Shown here: piece after piece, positions 7,287 to 8,988 of the stretch
Numbering within the stretch: position 1 is the first letter of the stretch
How the letters are laid out: each line of letters starts with the position of its first letter
Assembly (NCBI GenBank): GCA_021780095.1
Contig: JAJXZK010000085.1
Location: 1 to 8,988, forward strand
DNA length: 8,988 bases
Source: Acidobacteriota bacterium
GTDB taxonomy: Bacteria; Acidobacteriota; Terriglobia; Terriglobales; Acidobacteriaceae
Direction: 5' to 3'
The notes under the pieces: generated by a model
What the model was told of the DNA's origin: nothing
Seen by the model: the letters and a program-made list of their open reading frames with translations, nothing else
The model's database searches: none
Program-made: the position numbers and the translations under genes

Positions 7287-7370
7287 ATGACGGCGGCAGC
7301 GGCCATCGTTCACCTGTCCACGATACCGAAAACTATCCTGATGGCTGGCGATTCGATCGCCGCACGATAA
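7287..7370 (+). CDS. Possible 27-residue small ORF or leader peptide
   Basis: ATG 7287 follows GACGAGG (7275-7281) at five bases from the AGG, a fair ribosome binding site. The frame reads MTAAAAIVHLSTIPK and onward to end in AGDSIAAR, then TAA at 7368-7370. Its last codons overlap the hairpin at 7347-7361. The same frame stays open after the stop from a GTG at 7380 to 7515-7517, about 45 more codons, so a longer gene broken by one stop is an alternative. I do not recognise the peptide and there is no conservation evidence; it may well be chance. Confidence 0.18.
   Translation: MTAAAAIVHLSTIPKTILMAGDSIAAR
7347..7361. other. Short perfect hairpin
   Basis: GGCGAT (7347-7352) pairs exactly with ATCGCC (7356-7361) around a TCG loop. 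It has no T-run and lies at the end of the short ORF at 7287-7370. Its role is unknown. Confidence 0.4.
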
Positions 7371-7378
7371 CTTTTGAA

Positions 7379-7422
7379 GGTGGCAGGCAGGGCAGCGACT
7401 GGCATCGCCACGCCTGCCCACC
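7379..7422. other. Longer hairpin in the aceE/MFS intergenic region
   Basis: GGTGGCAGGC (7379-7388) pairs with GCCTGCCCACC (7412-7422) as a 10-bp G/C-rich stem with one bulged base. Inside it a smaller stem, GCGA (7395-7398) with TCGC (7405-7408), caps a six-base loop. No T-run follows on either strand. It could be part of the transporter's 5' leader RNA, or of the aceE leader if read on the other strand. Confidence 0.4.
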
Positions 7423-7601
7423 AAGAAATACAAGCCTGTTCAGCCCGCGTCTTCGCCGCCCACGCTGAGTCACATATCGGAGGCAGCGTGAATCGTGCCA
7501 AGCCGATATTCATGTAACTCCGATTTCGCAAGAGTCTCCATGCTGGACCCTTCCGCTACGGATCTAACTCAAGGATATTTAGTTTCCACAATCCCGCTGT
7601 G

Positions 7602-7733
7602 ATGGGCGTCACTCCTTTGACAGCCTCCGCGCTCTTTTTCGAGCCACAATGCCTCGCTGACTTTGATACGCTCAAAGCCATGACCGGCGACTCGACCCAG
7701 CCCGCGCATGCTTCAGGAGACGTGGCCGGCTGA
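7602..7733 (+). CDS. Possible 43-codon leader ORF overlapping the MFS start
   Basis: ATG 7602 opens a 43-residue frame (beginning MGVTPLTASALFFEP, ending SGDVAG) whose stop TGA (7731-7733) overlaps the ATG of the transporter as TGATG, the geometry of translational coupling. ATG 7602 itself overlaps in the same way the stop of a 20-codon frame that starts at 7540 (MLDPSATDLTQGYLVSTIPL). Neither short ORF has a good ribosome binding site and neither is recognised. One TGATG is common by chance; two in series is suggestive only. Confidence 0.18.
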   Translation: MGVTPLTASALFFEPQCLADFDTLKAMTGDSTQPAHASGDVAG

Positions 7734-8988
7734 TGCACGAGTTTCTGCAACTTCTCCACGAAAATCGGAATTATCGCTACACGTGGATGGGACAAATTGT
7801 TAGCGAAATTGGCGACAATTTCAATAACATTGCCGTCTTTGCCCTCGCCATGGCGCTCACTCATTCCGGCCTCGTGGTTACGGGAGTTTTGTTAGCGCGG
7901 GCCATTCCTGCCATCGCCATGGGTCCGGTCGCGGGCGTTCTGCTCGATCGACTCGACCGCAAAAAGATCATGATCGCGAGTGATCTGATGCGGGCCCTGG
8001 TGGCGCTCGGATTTATTTTTGCGGTAACAGCGCACCGCGTGTGGGTCTTGTACCTGTTCAGCACCTTGCTGATGGTCGCGTCGCCATTTTTTACCGCGGG
8101 ACGCTCCTCAATTTTGCCGACCATCGCCAACGCCAAGGAAATTCATACTGCCAATTCCCTCACCCAGACTACGCAATGGATGACCCTCACCGTCGGGACG
8201 TTTCTCGGCGCGACCGTCATCGCCATTGGCTACAAGTGGGCGTTCATCTTCAATGCGCTCTCGTTCGTGTTTTCGGCCTGGTCAATTTCTCATCTAAAAG
8301 CGCCCGACGCCCACGGGTTTCGCGCCAAACGGAACATTCTGGCGGAAGAGGAAGTCGTTCGTCCCTGGCACGAATATCGCGAAGGGCTGCGCTACATGCG
8401 GTCGGTGCCGCTTGTACTCGCCATCGCACTGCTTTCGGTGGGTTGGGCCACGGGCGGCGGGGCGGCGCAAATCCTGTTCACGCTGTTCGGTGAAGTTGTT
8501 TTCAATCGCGGAGCTTCAGGGATTGGCATCATCTGGGGCTGCGCCGGTCTCGGCCTGCTGCTCGGCGGAGTCTTCGCGAACTGGCTGGGCAGACGCCTCT
8601 CCTTTGATGCTTACAAGCTGACCGTCTTCATCGATTACATTGTGCACGGAGCAGCGTACGTGGCCTTCAGTCGTGCCCAGGGGTTCAAGATGGCGCTGCT
8701 CTTTATTTTTCTTTCGCGCGGCGGCATGGCCGTAAACTCGGTGTTGAACTATTCCTACCTCTTGCGCACCGTCGCCAACAATTATCGCGGGCGCGTGTTC
8801 GCTACTATTGAAACGCTAACCTGGACCATGATGATGATCTCAATGATGGCCGCCGGCATCGCTTCCACTCATTACAGTCCGCGCCAGATTGGTACCGTTG
8901 CCGGATTGGTCAGCTCCACGACTGCCGTTTTCTGGGGCTGGGCCAACTGGTCTGGTCGCCTTCCCCGCCCCCACGTTGCGAAAACCGC
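7733..8988 (+). CDS. MFS transporter, MFS_3 / EntS-like exporter (3' end cut by window)
   Basis: The frame is open for 418 codons to the window edge, so the stop and perhaps a short tail are missing. It is an integral membrane protein with about 12 hydrophobic segments (roughly 18-45, 48-72, 80-100, 103-125, 145-165, 168-188, 225-250, 262-285, 295-312, 318-340, 358-378 and 385-405) and a hydrophilic middle loop at about 190-220. GVLLDRLDRKK (68-78) is the MFS motif A between helices 2 and 3. YRGRVFATIETLTW (351-364) is the matching loop of the second half and is typical of the MFS_3 group, which includes the enterobactin exporter EntS and macrolide-efflux-like proteins. The cargo cannot be told from sequence. 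The start ATG 7733 is preceded by AGGAGA (7715-7720), but 12 bases away, longer than ideal; no other in-frame start lies between the upstream TGA at 7664 and this ATG. Confidence 0.88.
   Translation, partial: MHEFLQLLHENRNYRYTWMGQIVSEIGDNFNNIAVFALAMALTHSGLVVTGVLLARAIPAIAMGPVAGVLLDRLDRKKIMIASDLMRALVALGFIFAVTAHRVWVLYLFSTLLMVASPFFTAGRSSILPTIANAKEIHTANSLTQTTQWMTLTVGTFLGATVIAIGYKWAFIFNALSFVFSAWSISHLKAPDAHGFRAKRNILAEEEVVRPWHEYREGLRYMRSVPLVLAIALLSVGWATGGGAAQILFTLFGEVVFNRGASGIGIIWGCAGLGLLLGGVFANWLGRRLSFDAYKLTVFIDYIVHGAAYVAFSRAQGFKMALLFIFLSRGGMAVNSVLNYSYLLRTVANNYRGRVFATIETLTWTMMMISMMAAGIASTHYSPRQIGTVAGLVSSTTAVFWGWANWSGRLPRPHVAKT

Larger units (their letters stand above)
7113..7732. other. Long divergent intergenic region between aceE and the MFS gene
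   Basis: About 620 bp separates two genes that read away from each other. No long reading frame here resembles a protein I recognise; the longest (about 60-100 codons, on both strands) look compositional. What can be seen is a dyad near aceE (7166-7188), a short ORF with a fair ribosome binding site (7287-7370), two hairpins (7347-7361 and 7379-7422), and two short ORFs leading into the transporter (7540-7602 and 7602-7733). These are listed separately. The region must contain both promoters, but I found no convincing -35/-10 pair for either. It could also be a decayed gene. Confidence 0.6.

Noticed and set aside
7166..7468. 100-codon plus-strand frame upstream of the MFS gene
   Set aside because: It is rich in Arg and Pro, has no ribosome binding site and no recognisable domain, and overlaps the aceE leader and several hairpins.
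7556..7864. 102-codon minus-strand frame crossing the MFS start
   Set aside because: It overlaps the well-supported N-terminus of the transporter on the other strand and shows no family pattern.
1..8988. CRISPR arrays, tRNAs, rRNAs, insertion sequences
   Set aside because: No regularly spaced repeats, cloverleaf, transposase or terminal repeats were seen on reading both strands.

Overview
The window looks like an ordinary chromosomal stretch from a moderately GC-rich bacterium (mid-to-high 50s % by eye; not counted). The combination of a Tat-exported spermidine-dehydrogenase-like flavoprotein, a secreted DUF4832 glycosidase-like protein, a homodimeric-type pyruvate dehydrogenase E1 (AceE) and an MFS_3-type exporter would fit soil Acidobacteriota (Terriglobia). 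That assignment is an inference from protein style; there is no rRNA or other marker gene here to prove it. No mobile element, tRNA, rRNA or CRISPR array was seen.

Layout. Positions 1-318 hold no convincing gene, but contain a perfect 10-bp inverted repeat just past the end of the first gene. A secreted DUF4832 protein (319-1752, minus) and a Tat-dependent FAD oxidoreductase (1886-3832, plus) diverge from a 133-bp region that carries small overlapping dyads. The oxidoreductase converges on a small SnoaL-like cyclase-fold protein (3899-4321, minus). Upstream of that, on the same strand, lies aceE (4440-7112, minus). The two are separated by a strong intrinsic terminator, and a TATAAT box for the SnoaL-like gene lies just past it, so they are probably separate transcription units. 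Positions 7113-7732 are a long divergent intergenic region with hairpins and a few very short ORFs. An MFS transporter (7733 to the window end, plus) reads out of it and is cut off by the window edge.

How the genes fit together. There is no evident shared pathway. AceE is a central-metabolism enzyme that usually sits next to the E2 (aceF) and E3 (lpd) genes; here it stands alone. The DUF4832 protein and the flavoprotein both carry export signals and share a divergent control region, so they may be co-regulated, but no substrate link is visible.

I did not find a clear undescribed system. The parts that most deserve a second look are the 620-bp region upstream of aceE and the MFS gene (short ORFs, hairpins and a TGATG overlap at the transporter start) and the exported SpdH-like enzyme.
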